NCBI RefSeq assembly: GCF_001442805.1 | Contig: NZ_CP011131.1 | Location: forward strand, 5,146,001 to 5,210,000 | DNA length: 64,000 nt | Direction: 5' to 3' | DNA from: Lysobacter gummosus | Lineage (GTDB): Bacteria > Pseudomonadota > Gammaproteobacteria > Xanthomonadales > Xanthomonadaceae | Part shown: piece by piece, positions 1-8,946 of the stretch | How the letters are laid out: each line of letters starts with the position of its first letter | Numbering within the stretch: position 1 is the first letter of the stretch | Made by a program: the position numbers and the translations under genes | The notes under the pieces: generated by a model | Seen by the model: the letters and a program-made list of their open reading frames with translations, nothing else | Told to the model about the DNA's origin: nothing | The model's database searches: none

Positions 1-2
1 CG

Positions 3-1148
3 CAACGCGCCGATGCGTTGCGCAGTTATCCGGGCCACTATCTCGCCGCCTCGGCGATCCCGTTCACGCCGTCGCTGCCGCCGATCGATCTGTTCCCACG
101 CGAAGTCTGGAACCGCCTGCTGCAGCGCGAAGCCAGCAAGGCCGGCAGCGACTACTGGGAGTACGGCGCCAGCAACGGCCTGCCGGCGCTGCGCGGCGCG
201 ATCGCCGCGCACGCCTCGGCGATGCGCGCGGTGCGTTGCTCGCCCGGGCAGGTGATCGTGGTCACCAGCACCCAGCAGGCGGTGGAACTGGCCGGCAAGG
301 TGCTGGCCGATCCCGGCGCCAAGGCCTGGTGCGAAACGCCCGGCTATCAACCGGTGCAGCACTGCCTGCGCGCGGCCGGCCTGGAAGTGGTCGCGGTACC
401 GGTGGACGCCGACGGCCTCGACGTGGACGCCGCGCTCGCCCTCGCCGGCGATGCGCGCGTGGCCTATGTCACGCCCGCGCATCAGTATCCGCTGGGCGTG
501 GAGATGTCGATCCAGCGCCGCAAGTCGCTGCTGGCCTGGGCGAGGCAACACGACGGCTATGTGCTGGAAGACGACTACGACGGCGACTACCGCTACGAGG
601 GCCGGCCGATCGCGTCGCTGCAAGGCATGGACGATCACGGCCGGGTGATCTACATCGGCAGCTTCAACAAGATCCTGTTCCCGGGCCTTCGCATCGCCTA
701 CGCGATCGTGCCCGAGCCGCTGGTCGCCGCCTTCGTCGATGCCAAGCACGCCGCCGACGGCCATACCGCCTTGCTGATGCAGGGCGCGCTGGCGGCCTTC
801 ATCCACGAGGGCCACCTGGGCCGGCATCTGCGCACCACCCGCGCGATCTACGACGAACGTCGCCTCGCTTTCCTGCACGAGGCGCAAACCTTGGCCGATC
901 TGCTGGATTTCGGCCCGGCCATCGCCGGCATGCACGTGGCCGCGCGGTTCAAGCCGGCACTGGCGGCGAGGGTGGACGATCGCGCGGTCGCCGAGGCTTG
1001 CGCGCGCGAAGGCATCGCCGTGCATCCGCTGTCCAAATACGGGGCCGGCGAGCGTGGACTGGTGTTCGGTTTCTCCGGCGCCACCCGCGCCCAGAGCCAT
1101 GCGGGGCTGACGATCGTGCGCGGCGCGATTCTCGCTGCGCTTGTTTGA
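3..1148 (+). CDS. MocR-type PLP-dependent transcriptional regulator, C-terminal part (5' truncated by window)
   Basis: The reading frame is already open at the window edge, so only the C-terminal aminotransferase-like domain is visible; the N-terminal GntR winged helix would lie upstream. The fold-type I signature is clear: SFNKILFPGLRIAY carries the lysine (codon 669-671) expected to bind pyridoxal phosphate, and the acidic LEDDYDGDYRYEG stretch precedes it, as in PdxR/GabR-like MocR proteins. These proteins sense PLP or amino-donor metabolites and regulate nearby vitamin B6, GABA or transport genes. The regulated target is not visible here. The gene ends shortly before a strong stem-loop and a convergent neighbour. 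Confidence 0.85.
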   Translation, partial: QRADALRSYPGHYLAASAIPFTPSLPPIDLFPREVWNRLLQREASKAGSDYWEYGASNGLPALRGAIAAHASAMRAVRCSPGQVIVVTSTQQAVELAGKVLADPGAKAWCETPGYQPVQHCLRAAGLEVVAVPVDADGLDVDAALALAGDARVAYVTPAHQYPLGVEMSIQRRKSLLAWARQHDGYVLEDDYDGDYRYEGRPIASLQGMDDHGRVIYIGSFNKILFPGLRIAYAIVPEPLVAAFVDAKHAADGHTALLMQGALAAFIHEGHLGRHLRTTRAIYDERRLAFLHEAQTLADLLDFGPAIAGMHVAARFKPALAARVDDRAVAEACAREGIAVHPLSKYGAGERGLVFGFSGATRAQSHAGLTIVRGAILAALV

Positions 1149-1195
1149 GCGCGGCGGCTTGCCATGCGCGCACTCAGAGCGAGCAACGGAACTCT

Positions 1196-1219
1196 CCCTC
1201 TCCCGCGAGCGGGAGAGGG
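1196..1219. terminator. Stem-loop between convergent genes (REP-like)
   Basis: Perfect inverted repeat CCCTCTCCCGC / GCGGGAGAGGG, 11-bp arms with a two-base loop, between the ends of two convergent genes. There is no T-tract. The 18-base core CCCTCTCCCGCGAGCGGG recurs exactly at 17021-17038, also between convergent genes, which suggests a dispersed REP-type element used as a bidirectional terminator or mRNA stabiliser. Confidence 0.6.
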
Positions 1220-1239
1220 GCTCCATCGAGGTTCGACGT

Positions 1240-2916
1240 TCAGATCACCACATCGCCCACCGCCGCGCGCTGCACCGTCACCCGATCGCGGCCACCGGCC
1301 TTGCTCGCGTACAGCGCCGCGTCGGCGCGTTCGAGCAGTTGGTCGAAGCTCTCGCCCGGACGCAGCTCGGCGACGCCGACGCTCAGGCTCAAGGGCAGCA
1401 TGCGGCCGTGCACGGTCGGCGGATTGGAGCTGATGGTGCGGCGCAGATGTTCGGCGACCACCAATCCTTGCTCCAGCCGCGCGCCGGGCAGGCCGACCAG
1501 GATTTCGTCGCCGCCGTAGCGGCCGCACAGATCGGTCGCGCGCAGACGGTTGCGGGTGCGCTCGGCGACCGTGCGCAAGGCTTCGTCGCCGGCGCTGTGG
1601 CCGTGCTCGTCGTTGATGCGCTTGAAGTGGTCGATATCGAAAAACACCACGGTCAGCGGGCGCTTGTTGAGATGCGCGTCGCTGATCGCCTGGCGCAGGC
1701 CTTCCTCGATCGCGGCGCGGTTCATCACGCTGGTCAGGCGGTCGTAGGTGGCGCGGTGCTTGGCGTTGTCGTGATCGCGGCGCAGTTGCTGCAGCTTCGC
1801 CGCCAATCCCATCAGCAGGCCCAGCCCGCCCAGCACCAGGCCGATGGGATAGGCGTATTCCAGCCAGGCAAAGATCGGCCACCAGCGCTGATAACTGCCG
1901 ACCAGCACGATCAACACCGCCATCAGCGGCGTCCACGCCAGCATCAGGAAATACGCTTCGCGCTGCCGCCGCGAGATCGCCACCGCGCTGGCGTAGACGG
2001 TCGCGCCGATCACCACCAGCAGCACCACGTTGCCGAAGCTCGCGCTGATGCGCCAGGTGCGGAAGATCGAGATCGCCAGCAGGATGCCCAGCAGCCAGCT
2101 GCATACGTTGAGCACGCGCGCGATCCGCGGCTGGGTTACGCCGAGATCCAGGAAGAACATCAAAAAGCGCACGCTGGCCAACACCGCCGCGGTGTTGAGC
2201 ACGACGTTGGTGCGGCGATCGGGCATCAGATCGCTGAACCAGGAAATCATCCGCACTTCGCCGCCCTCCACCGCCAGATTGAAGGTCTGCATCAGCAAGG
2301 TCAGGCACAAGAAGGCGTAGCCGCGTTCGCGCAGGCCGATCCAGAACGCGAACGCCAGCACCGAGATCACGCCCAGCGCCGTCAGCACCACGCTGCGCAG
2401 GGCGACGTGGCTCATGTCCTGGCGATGCACGGTGTCCAGAGGTTCGATCTGCAGCGTCGAGGTAGTCAGCCCGGTGCCTGCCACGCGCAGGTACAGCACT
2501 TCACCCTTGCGCATGCCGCCGTCGAGCGGAAACACCAGGAAGCGCGAGGAGTGCTGGAACGATGCGGCCTTGCCGTGCACCGAGCGGCGCACCGGCTCGG
2601 CATCGCCCGGACGCCAGACACTGACCGCCTTGCGGTACGGCTGGCTCATCACCAGTTGCGGCGCGTTGTTGGCGGCGACGTCCTGATTGGCGGTGAGCCG
2701 CCACCAATGCGCCTGTCGATCGATCACGTGAATCTGGTCGCCGCGTATCGGCACGAAGCGCTGCGCGTAGTCGCCGGCGAGCAGGCGCGCGGGCGCCGGG
2801 TCGGTCGCCGGCTGCAGCCGCGCCAGGGTAAAGGGCTGCGCGCAGGCGAGCGCCGTCACCGTCAGACCCAGCAGGGTCAGCAGGGTCTGCCAGATAAGAC
2901 GCCAGGACCGATCCAT
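1240..2916 (-). CDS. Membrane diguanylate cyclase (7TM-DISM plus GGDEF)
   Basis: A 558-residue protein predicted to make cyclic di-GMP. It starts with a signal peptide ending near ALACAQ. An extracytoplasmic beta-rich region of about 180 residues follows, then seven or so hydrophobic segments (roughly residues 185-385) in the arrangement of 7TM-DISM receptors, and a C-terminal GGDEF domain. The active-site loop reads RYGGDEI, with isoleucine for the usual phenylalanine, and an upstream RATD matches the inhibitory RxxD product-binding site. Catalysis is plausible because the G-G-D-E core is intact. The ligand sensed outside the membrane is unknown. It appears to be a single-gene unit. Confidence 0.9.
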   Translation of the reverse strand: MDRSWRLIWQTLLTLLGLTVTALACAQPFTLARLQPATDPAPARLLAGDYAQRFVPIRGDQIHVIDRQAHWWRLTANQDVAANNAPQLVMSQPYRKAVSVWRPGDAEPVRRSVHGKAASFQHSSRFLVFPLDGGMRKGEVLYLRVAGTGLTTSTLQIEPLDTVHRQDMSHVALRSVVLTALGVISVLAFAFWIGLRERGYAFLCLTLLMQTFNLAVEGGEVRMISWFSDLMPDRRTNVVLNTAAVLASVRFLMFFLDLGVTQPRIARVLNVCSWLLGILLAISIFRTWRISASFGNVVLLVVIGATVYASAVAISRRQREAYFLMLAWTPLMAVLIVLVGSYQRWWPIFAWLEYAYPIGLVLGGLGLLMGLAAKLQQLRRDHDNAKHRATYDRLTSVMNRAAIEEGLRQAISDAHLNKRPLTVVFFDIDHFKRINDEHGHSAGDEALRTVAERTRNRLRATDLCGRYGGDEILVGLPGARLEQGLVVAEHLRRTISSNPPTVHGRMLPLSLSVGVAELRPGESFDQLLERADAALYASKAGGRDRVTVQRAAVGDVVI

Positions 2917-3078
2917 TTCCTCAGCAACTCGATGAAGCCAGCGCGAGCATAGCCCAGCCGCGAGCCGCGTGATCTTACAGTTAGGGCGCAGTTCCGCACA
3001 GGATTGGGAACTCGATTCCGTTGCGAGAGATGAATCCGCCGCCGCGCCCCTTGCGCCGGCCCGCGCGGAGGCTTCGGC

Positions 3079-4344
3079 TCAGTCGCGGTAACGCTCCACG
3101 CCCAGGCCATCCAGACTGATATCGGGGGGGCGGCCGGCGATCAGATCGGCGATCACCCGGCCGGTACCGGCGGCCATGGTCCAGCCCAGCGTGCCGTGAC
3201 CGGTGGCGAGGAACAGCCGGCGCAGCGGCGTGGCGCCGATCACCGGCGTGCCGTCGGGCGTCATCGGCCGCAACCCGGTCCAGAACTCGGCCTGCGCGGC
3301 ATCGCCGCCGCGCGGAAACAGATCGCCGACCACGTGATTCAAGGTGCGCCGGCGCGATTGATGCAGGCGCCGATCGTAACCGGCCAGCTCCGCGGTGCCG
3401 CCGACGCGGATGCGATCGCCCAGCCGGGTGACCGCGACCTTGTGGGTCTCGTCCATGATCGTGGACTGCGGCGCATAGCGTTCGTCACTGATCGGCAAGG
3501 TCAGCGAATAGCCTTTCACCGGATACACCGGAATGCGGATGCCCACCGGCGCCAGCAGCAGCGGCGAATAACTGCCGAGCGCGAGCACGTAGGCATCGGC
3601 ACGGCACGGGCCGGCATCGGTGTGCACGCCGCGCAGTTCGCCGCCTTCGCTTTCCAGTCGCTGGATATCCACGCCGAAACGGAATCTCGCTCCGAGCGAT
3701 TGCGCCATCGCGGCCAGATTCTGCGTGAATTTGAAGCAATCGCCGGTCTCGTCCCCGGGCAGGCGCAACGCGCCGACGAATTTGTCCTTGACCAGTTCCA
3801 GCGCCGGCTCGTAGCGCAAATAGCCGTCGCGATCGAGCAACTCGAAGGCCACGCCGGATTCGCGCAGGATCTCGATGTCCTTGCCGGTGCCGTCGAGTTG
3901 GCGCTGAGTGCGGAACAACTGCAAGGTGCCCTGCTGGCGCGCGTCGTAGGCGATGCCGGTGTCCTCGCGCAATTCGCGCAGGCAGTCGCGGCTGTATTCG
4001 GCCAGCCGCACCATGCGCGCCTTGTTGATGCGGTAACGCGCATGCGTGCAGTTGCGCAGCATCGCCGCGCACCAGCGCAGCAGCGCCGGATCGAGCGCGG
4101 GCCGGATCACCAGCGGCCGATGCCGCATCAACAGCCACTTGATCGCCTTCAACGGCACGCCCGGCCCCGCCCACGGCGCGGAATAGCCCGGCGAAACTTC
4201 GCCGGCGTTGGCGTAACTGGTCTCCATCGCCGGCGCGGGCTGGCGATCGATCACTTCCACCTCGAAGCCGGCCCGGGCGAGGTAGTACGCGGCGGTGGTT
4301 CCGATGACCCCGCTGCCGAGAATGAGAACTTTGATGCGGGTCAC
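3079..4344 (-). CDS. dadA: D-amino acid dehydrogenase, small (FAD) subunit
   Basis: Oxidises D-amino acids, classically D-alanine, to 2-oxo acids and passes electrons to the respiratory chain at the inner membrane. The N-terminus shows the FAD-binding [14 protein letters not shown] motif followed by the acidic end VEVIDRQ. The DadA-specific stretch [19 protein letters not shown] and the C-terminal dinucleotide block near [15 protein letters not shown] are also present. The GTG at 4344 gives 421 residues, close to the family length; a TTG at 4386 would add 14 residues before the FAD motif. No alanine racemase gene lies next to it, unlike the dadAX operon. Confidence 0.88.
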   Translation of the reverse strand: MTRIKVLILGSGVIGTTAAYYLARAGFEVEVIDRQPAPAMETSYANAGEVSPGYSAPWAGPGVPLKAIKWLLMRHRPLVIRPALDPALLRWCAAMLRNCTHARYRINKARMVRLAEYSRDCLRELREDTGIAYDARQQGTLQLFRTQRQLDGTGKDIEILRESGVAFELLDRDGYLRYEPALELVKDKFVGALRLPGDETGDCFKFTQNLAAMAQSLGARFRFGVDIQRLESEGGELRGVHTDAGPCRADAYVLALGSYSPLLLAPVGIRIPVYPVKGYSLTLPISDERYAPQSTIMDETHKVAVTRLGDRIRVGGTAELAGYDRRLHQSRRRTLNHVVGDLFPRGGDAAQAEFWTGLRPMTPDGTPVIGATPLRRLFLATGHGTLGWTMAAGTGRVIADLIAGRPPDISLDGLGVERYRD

Positions 4345-4459
4345 CCTTGTGTGCGCGGGCCGGGACGCTCCCCGGGCGCCGAACAAGCGCAGGCTACCAC
4401 CGCGATGCGCGCGACCGGAATCCCGCCACGCCGGGCCTTTCGATGCCGCGGCGCGGCGC

Positions 4460-4708
4460 TCAGTCGCGGAGCTTGAAGTCCGGATGCTCGTCGATCGAGC
4501 CGTCGGTGCGCAACACCACGAACTTTTTGCTATTGGCGCGGAACAGCACCGCGATGGGGTCCTGGAACAGCGGCCGGCGCACGAACTTCAAGGTCCAGCC
4601 GAACTGCTCCAGCGTCGTCAGCGCATCGAGCTGATGCCGGGTCAGGCCGGCGCGCAGGCCGACCGGGCTCACCAGTTCGGCCGGTTGACGGCGTTGACGG
4701 TCGGTCAT
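4460..4708 (-). CDS. Small conserved hypothetical protein
   Basis: An 82-residue protein starting [17 protein letters not shown] and ending [10 protein letters not shown]. It has no signal peptide, membrane segment or known catalytic motif. The sequence is well formed ([21 protein letters not shown]) and looks like a short cytoplasmic protein of the kind seen in many Xanthomonadaceae genomes. An upstream ATG at 4774 would add 22 basic residues that look untranslated. No function is proposed. Confidence 0.6.
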   Translation of the reverse strand: MTDRQRRQPAELVSPVGLRAGLTRHQLDALTTLEQFGWTLKFVRRPLFQDPIAVLFRANSKKFVVLRTDGSIDEHPDFKLRD

Positions 4709-4870
4709 GGCGTCGGCGCCCGTGCGCTGTGCGAAAACGGATTCCGACAATACCGCAGGGCGGCGCCGATGCAAGCCGGCGGCACGCGCGCAAGGCCGTG
4801 CGCGCCGCCGGGTTCGTGATGCAGTCCACGCTTGGCGACGACTGCCGCCATGCCCCGGCGCGGCGCGCGC

Positions 4871-5668
4871 TTATCGCGCCAGCAGGAAATCGACCACGGC
4901 GCGGTCGAAGGCCTCGCCGAATTCGATATTGGTCAGATGCACCGCCGGCCATGTCAGCAGCTTCGCGCCGGCGATGGTCGCGGCGATGGCTTCGCTGTGG
5001 CTGGCGGCGGTCACCGTGTCGTGCTCGCCGGCGATCACCAGGGTCGGCGCGACAATCAGCGCATTGGTGCGGCGCATGTCCATGTCGCGCACCGCGGCGT
5101 AGTTGCCGGCCAGGCCTTGCGGCTGCGTCGCCAGCAGCATCGCGCGAAAGGCGCTCACCACCGGGGCCTCGGGCTCAAGCATGTGCGCGGGAAACCAGTT
5201 GCCGAGGAACATCTGCGCGGTATCGACCATGTCCGGCGCTTGCAATACCGAAGCGATGCGCTCGCTCCACTGCCCGGCCGGACCGAGATAGGCCGAGGTG
5301 TTGCTCAGGATCAACCGGTCGATGCGCTCGGGCGCATGCACGCCCAGCCATTGGCCGATCATGCCGCCGAGCGACAGGCCGAGAAAATGCGCGCGTTCGA
5401 TCCGCAGGGCGTCGAGCATCTCGATCACGTCGCGACCCAGGCGATCGAGCGAGTACGCGCCCGCCGGCACGTCGCTGCCGCCGTGGCCGCGGGTGTCGTA
5501 GCGCAATACGCGAAAGTGCTGCGTCAGCGCCGGGATCTGCGCGTCCCACATGCTCAGGTCGGTGCCGATGGAATTCGACAGCACCAGCACCGGCCGGCCC
5601 GCGTCGCCATCGAAGCGGTAAGCGACGCGCACGCCATCGCCGGTGTGGAAGTAAGACAAGGTGTTCAT
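4871..5668 (-). CDS. pcaD: 3-oxoadipate enol-lactonase-like alpha/beta hydrolase
   Basis: A 265-residue alpha/beta hydrolase that best fits PcaD, which opens 3-oxoadipate enol-lactone in the beta-ketoadipate pathway. Visible elements are SNSIGTDLSMW (oxyanion region), the nucleophile elbow GLSLGG, an aspartate in AGEHDTVT and the catalytic histidine in PAVHLTNIE. The length matches the family. Other pca genes are absent here, so the assignment rests on sequence flavour and a related lactone is possible. It is divergent from a LysR gene, with a perfect inverted repeat between them, the usual layout for aromatic-acid regulons. Confidence 0.75.
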   Translation of the reverse strand: MNTLSYFHTGDGVRVAYRFDGDAGRPVLVLSNSIGTDLSMWDAQIPALTQHFRVLRYDTRGHGGSDVPAGAYSLDRLGRDVIEMLDALRIERAHFLGLSLGGMIGQWLGVHAPERIDRLILSNTSAYLGPAGQWSERIASVLQAPDMVDTAQMFLGNWFPAHMLEPEAPVVSAFRAMLLATQPQGLAGNYAAVRDMDMRRTNALIVAPTLVIAGEHDTVTAASHSEAIAATIAGAKLLTWPAVHLTNIEFGEAFDRAVVDFLLAR

Positions 5669-5790
5669 GAGGCTTGTTTCCCTGGAATCGTTCGCGACCC
5701 CGCGGCGGCGCGTCGATCGCGCTGCCCGGCGGAATGCCGCGACGGCCTGCGCCGTGGAAACAAGGCTAGTTGCGGCCCGCCCGGCTTGAT

Positions 5791-5818
5791 ATTACAAAGA
5801 TCGCACAGTCTTTGTAAT
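5791..5818. promoter_or_regulatory. Perfect inverted repeat, probable LysR operator
   Basis: ATTACAAAGA (5791-5800), an 8-base spacer, then TCTTTGTAAT (5809-5818): 10-bp arms without mismatch. It is AT-rich in a GC-rich background and lies between the divergent enol-lactonase gene (start 5668) and LysR gene (start 5840). Position and symmetry fit a LysR binding site controlling both directions. Confidence 0.75.
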
Positions 5819-5839
5819 TAAACCCGACAGGCCCGCCGC

Positions 5840-6796
5840 ATGAGCGCTTTCACCCTGCACGACCTGCAATGCTTCGACGCCGTGGTCCGCGCCGGCGGCT
5901 TCCAGGCCGCGGCCGCCGCCCTGCATCGCTCGCATCCGGCGGTGTTCGCCGCGGTCGCAAAACTCGAACGCCAGCTCGGCCTGAGCCTGCTCGATCGCAG
6001 CGGCTACCGGGTGCGACCGACCGCGGCCGGGTTGTCGCTGCATCGCCGCGCGCAATCGCTGCTGCGCGAATTGCAGGAACTGCGCACGCACGCCGAGCAG
6101 CTGGCGATGGGCGAGGAAAGCGAACTGCATGTGGTGATCGGCGACCTGTGTCCGCGCACGCAGGCGCTGGCCCTGCTCGGCCGCTTCTTCGGCCGATGCC
6201 CGGGCACGCGGCTGCATCTGCATTTCGAGGCGGTGAGCGGGCCGTGGGAGCGTTTGTTCGACGATGAGGCCGATCTGATCGTGCACCGCATCGACAAGAG
6301 CGACGCGCGCCTGGAATGGATCGACCTGTGCGAGGTGGCGATGATACCGGTGGTCGCGCCCGGATTCCTGCCGTTTCCGGTCACCCGCGCGATCCGTCCC
6401 GAGCAGATGCGCGGGCTCACCCAATGCATCATGCGCGACAGCGCGCGGCATTCGCCGCCGCAGGATTACTTCACCGTCGAAGGCGCGCATCAGTGCACGG
6501 TGGCCGATCAGGCGATGAAGAAGGACATCATTGCGCAGGCCATGGGCTGGGGCCACATGCCGGGATTCATGATCGAGGACGAGTTGCGCGACGGGCGCCT
6601 GCAATCGATCGTCGGGCGTTATCTGCCCGGACGCCGCGAGCAACTGGTCGTCGCGCGCCGCCGCGATCGCGCGCAGGGGCCGGTGGCCAATCGCTTATGG
6701 GATTACCTGCTGGAACACGCGCCGGCGTTTCGCGACTCGCTCAAGCCGTCGGCCGCGACGGCGCGCAAAACCGCGGCGCGCAAGAAAACCCGATAG
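5840..6796 (+). CDS. LysR-family transcriptional regulator
   Basis: A 318-residue LysR regulator. The N-terminal winged helix is recognisable (FDAVVRAGGFQAAAAALHRS, then VAKLERQLGLSLLDRSGYRV), followed by a substrate-binding domain of about 210 residues and a lysine/arginine-rich tail (ATARKTAARKKTR). It starts 22 bases after a perfect inverted repeat and is divergent from the enol-lactonase-like gene, so autoregulation and control of that gene are likely. The inducer cannot be read from the sequence. Confidence 0.9.
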   Translation: MSAFTLHDLQCFDAVVRAGGFQAAAAALHRSHPAVFAAVAKLERQLGLSLLDRSGYRVRPTAAGLSLHRRAQSLLRELQELRTHAEQLAMGEESELHVVIGDLCPRTQALALLGRFFGRCPGTRLHLHFEAVSGPWERLFDDEADLIVHRIDKSDARLEWIDLCEVAMIPVVAPGFLPFPVTRAIRPEQMRGLTQCIMRDSARHSPPQDYFTVEGAHQCTVADQAMKKDIIAQAMGWGHMPGFMIEDELRDGRLQSIVGRYLPGRREQLVVARRRDRAQGPVANRLWDYLLEHAPAFRDSLKPSAATARKTAARKKTR

Positions 6797-6851
6797 CACG
6801 CACTCGCGCTTTCCTGTCAATGCCGGCAAGCGCGACGCGGAAACCCGCGCT

Positions 6852-7229
6852 CTAGCTGTTCTTGCTCCAGCGCGAACGCGGACGATCGCCCAGGATCGTC
6901 TTCGACGACGAGCTGAGCATTTCCGGCTCGGTATTGGCGCCCAGCGATTTCAATCGCACCGAGGTGTAGTTGCCGTCGCCGAGCAAATCCAGACTGGCGG
7001 CCGGATTGCGCAGCAGCGCCTCGCGTTGCAGGAACGTCTCCGCGCCCACCACCGGCGGACTGCGCAGGCTGCACAACTCGATGTCGAGTTTCAGCCGGCT
7101 GGTGCCGGAGGTGCGCCAGGGATGGCCGGGCACCAGGCGGCTGACGATCGCGCTGTCGAGCTTGATCGTCACCGTCTTGTTTTCGATCGATTCGCATCGA
7201 CCCACCGCGATATCAAACATGGTCTGCAT
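6852..7229 (-). CDS. Hypothetical protein, second gene of a small two-gene unit
   Basis: A 125-residue protein (MQTMFDIAVGRCESIENKTV...) that I do not recognise. The chosen ATG has a GAGG ribosome site that overlaps the stop codon of the upstream gene (ending at 7237), so the two are probably translationally coupled. The protein begins with a beta-rich, charged stretch and ends in a serine-rich, basic tail (SSSSKTILGDRPRSRWSKNS). No signal peptide or membrane segment is seen. An earlier ATG at 7250 would overlap the previous gene. Confidence 0.6.
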   Translation of the reverse strand: MQTMFDIAVGRCESIENKTVTIKLDSAIVSRLVPGHPWRTSGTSRLKLDIELCSLRSPPVVGAETFLQREALLRNPAASLDLLGDGNYTSVRLKSLGANTEPEMLSSSSKTILGDRPRSRWSKNS

Positions 7230-7236
7230 CACGACC

Positions 7237-7506
7237 TCAGTGCGAGACATAAGTGAGCACGCTGTCGAGTCGGGCGGTGAGCAACAGGCTGCGAAGTCGC
7301 GCCTCGATGACCGGTATGTTTCCAAGCCTCGGCGAAGCGCGTAGCGAATAAACCGCGGTACGTTTTCCCAGCAAGTATCGGTGCATCCGCTGCACCGTGA
7401 CGTTCGTCGTTCCGCAAGCTTCCATCCAGATCAGTCGTAGCGGCGCGGGCCCTACCGTTTGTCCGTTGGACAGCGTGAACTGGAACCACTCAACGTGATT
7501 ATCCAT
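7237..7506 (-). CDS. Hypothetical protein, first gene of a small two-gene unit
   Basis: An 89-residue protein beginning MDNHVEWFQFTLSNGQTVGP and ending RLDSVLTYVSH; a GTG four codons earlier is an alternative start. I recognise no family. Codon use is less GC-biased than in the neighbours (many AAT, ATA and CGT codons), which hints at recent acquisition. Its stop codon is followed at once by the ribosome site of the next gene, so the pair likely makes one functional unit. Confidence 0.55.
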   Translation of the reverse strand: MDNHVEWFQFTLSNGQTVGPAPLRLIWMEACGTTNVTVQRMHRYLLGKRTAVYSLRASPRLGNIPVIEARLRSLLLTARLDSVLTYVSH

Positions 7507-7700
7507 TTTGGTTCCCACACTACAGTCGGGCCAGTATGCGCTTATAAGCCTGCGGAAGTTGAATGGGGCCGCGCCGACGAAATGTCTCGCTTAATCCGTA
7601 TAAAGGGCGTAGGGTGGAAAGGCGACCCGGCTTCTCGCGATTCATAAGACGCTGCAACAGCGTCGCTGCCTGCACGACGGCTCACGTCACCCGAGGCTCT

Positions 7701-8345
7701 TTGCGATATCACACCCGTGTCATCGATCTTCGGATCGGTGAGTTCGACTATCGCATCCGCGCACTCAAGGATCGGCAACAGTTTTTCGATCCCGACGAAG
7801 AAGCCGAACGCGCCGGCGTTCCGCCCGCGATGTGGAGCATCTTCGGCCAGTTGTGGCCGGCCGGAGTGCACCTGGCGCAGGAAATCGCCAAGCGCGACGT
7901 GCGCGGCCTGCGCATTCTGGAAATCGGTTGCGGCCTGGCGTTGAGCAGCCTGGTGCTGCGGCGCGGCGGCGCCGACGTCACCGCCACCGATCAGCACCCG
8001 CTGGCCGAACGCTTTCTGCATCACAACTGCGGCCTCAATCACGTGAGCGAGGTCGCCTATTGCCATCTGGATTGGCGCGACGACATCGACCTCACGCTGG
8101 GCAAGTTCGACCTCATCGTCGGCAGCGACGTTCTGTACGAGCGCAATCACGCGACCTTGCTGTCCAACGTCATCCAGCTCTATGCAGGCACCGACGCGGA
8201 AATCCTTATCGCCGATCCAGGCCGCGGCAACTGCGGCGCCTGGACCGGCGCGATGCTGGCGAAGGGATTCACGTCCACCGAAAGCCGTTTCTCGGTCGAA
8301 GGCCGCACCGCGCTGAGCGGACGTTTGATGAAACTCCACCGCTGA
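7701..8345 (+). CDS. Class I SAM-dependent methyltransferase (Methyltransf_16-like)
   Basis: A 214-residue methyltransferase of the lysine/nicotinamide N-methyltransferase-like group. The SAM-binding loop is ILEIGCGLALSSLVL, the acidic end of strand 2 is VTATDQHP, and the post-motif FDLIVGSDVLYE matches the (D/E)VxY element of Methyltransf_16 proteins. The start is a TTG at 7701 with GAGG four bases upstream, which gives the natural N-terminus MRYHTRVIDLRIG; the in-frame ATG at 7563 would add 46 low-complexity residues. The substrate is unknown, probably a protein side chain or small amine. Confidence 0.82.
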   Translation: MRYHTRVIDLRIGEFDYRIRALKDRQQFFDPDEEAERAGVPPAMWSIFGQLWPAGVHLAQEIAKRDVRGLRILEIGCGLALSSLVLRRGGADVTATDQHPLAERFLHHNCGLNHVSEVAYCHLDWRDDIDLTLGKFDLIVGSDVLYERNHATLLSNVIQLYAGTDAEILIADPGRGNCGAWTGAMLAKGFTSTESRFSVEGRTALSGRLMKLHR

Positions 8346-8462
8346 GGCGGCGACGCGGCTGCGGGACGAACTACAAATCGACACGAATTGGCGGCGCCGC
8401 GCGCCGCGCGTTGAGGCAGGATATCGATCCGGCCATTCAAGGCCTCAGCCGCCTGCCCCGCG

Positions 8463-8936
8463 ATGGACTTCGACCCGCAAGGCCAGTATCCCGATCAGGT
8501 GACCAAGCACATCCGGATCGACGCGTCGCCGTCGAAGGTCTGGCGCGCGCTGACCGTCCCGAGCGAAGCGGTGGCATGGATGTCGGACGAACCGCTGGAG
8601 TTGATCACCGACTGGATCGTCGGCGCGCCGATCCTGATTCGCGGCATCCTGCATGGACGGCTGCGCTTCCAGAACAGCGGCAGAGTCGAAGCCTTCGAAC
8701 CCGAACGCGTTCTTCAGTACAGCCACTGGAGCTCGCTATCGCGCCGGGTCTTGCCCGATCTTGCGCACAATCACGTCGTTATCCGCCTCGAACTGCAGCC
8801 GTCGGATGCGGGCACGGATCTGCGGCTGAGGCTGAGCAATCTGACCAGCTACGCGGTGTACGGGCACATCAATTATTACTGGGAAATCGCCTTGGTCGCG
8901 TTGAAGCGGCATTGCGAATCGCCGGCGGCGGACTAG
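8463..8936 (+). CDS. SRPBCC / AHSA1-type domain protein
   Basis: A 157-residue protein with the START-like fold of the AHSA1 (activator of Hsp90 ATPase homolog) group: HIRIDASPSKVWRALT at the N-terminus, then VGAPILIRG, VEAFEPERVLQYSHW and a C-terminal helix ending in WEIALVALKRHCES. Such proteins bind hydrophobic ligands or act as small polyketide cyclase-like enzymes; the ligand is unknown. It ends 10 bases from the convergent kdgK gene. Confidence 0.82.
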   Translation: MDFDPQGQYPDQVTKHIRIDASPSKVWRALTVPSEAVAWMSDEPLELITDWIVGAPILIRGILHGRLRFQNSGRVEAFEPERVLQYSHWSSLSRRVLPDLAHNHVVIRLELQPSDAGTDLRLRLSNLTSYAVYGHINYYWEIALVALKRHCESPAAD

Positions 8937-8946
8937 GCGTCGATGT

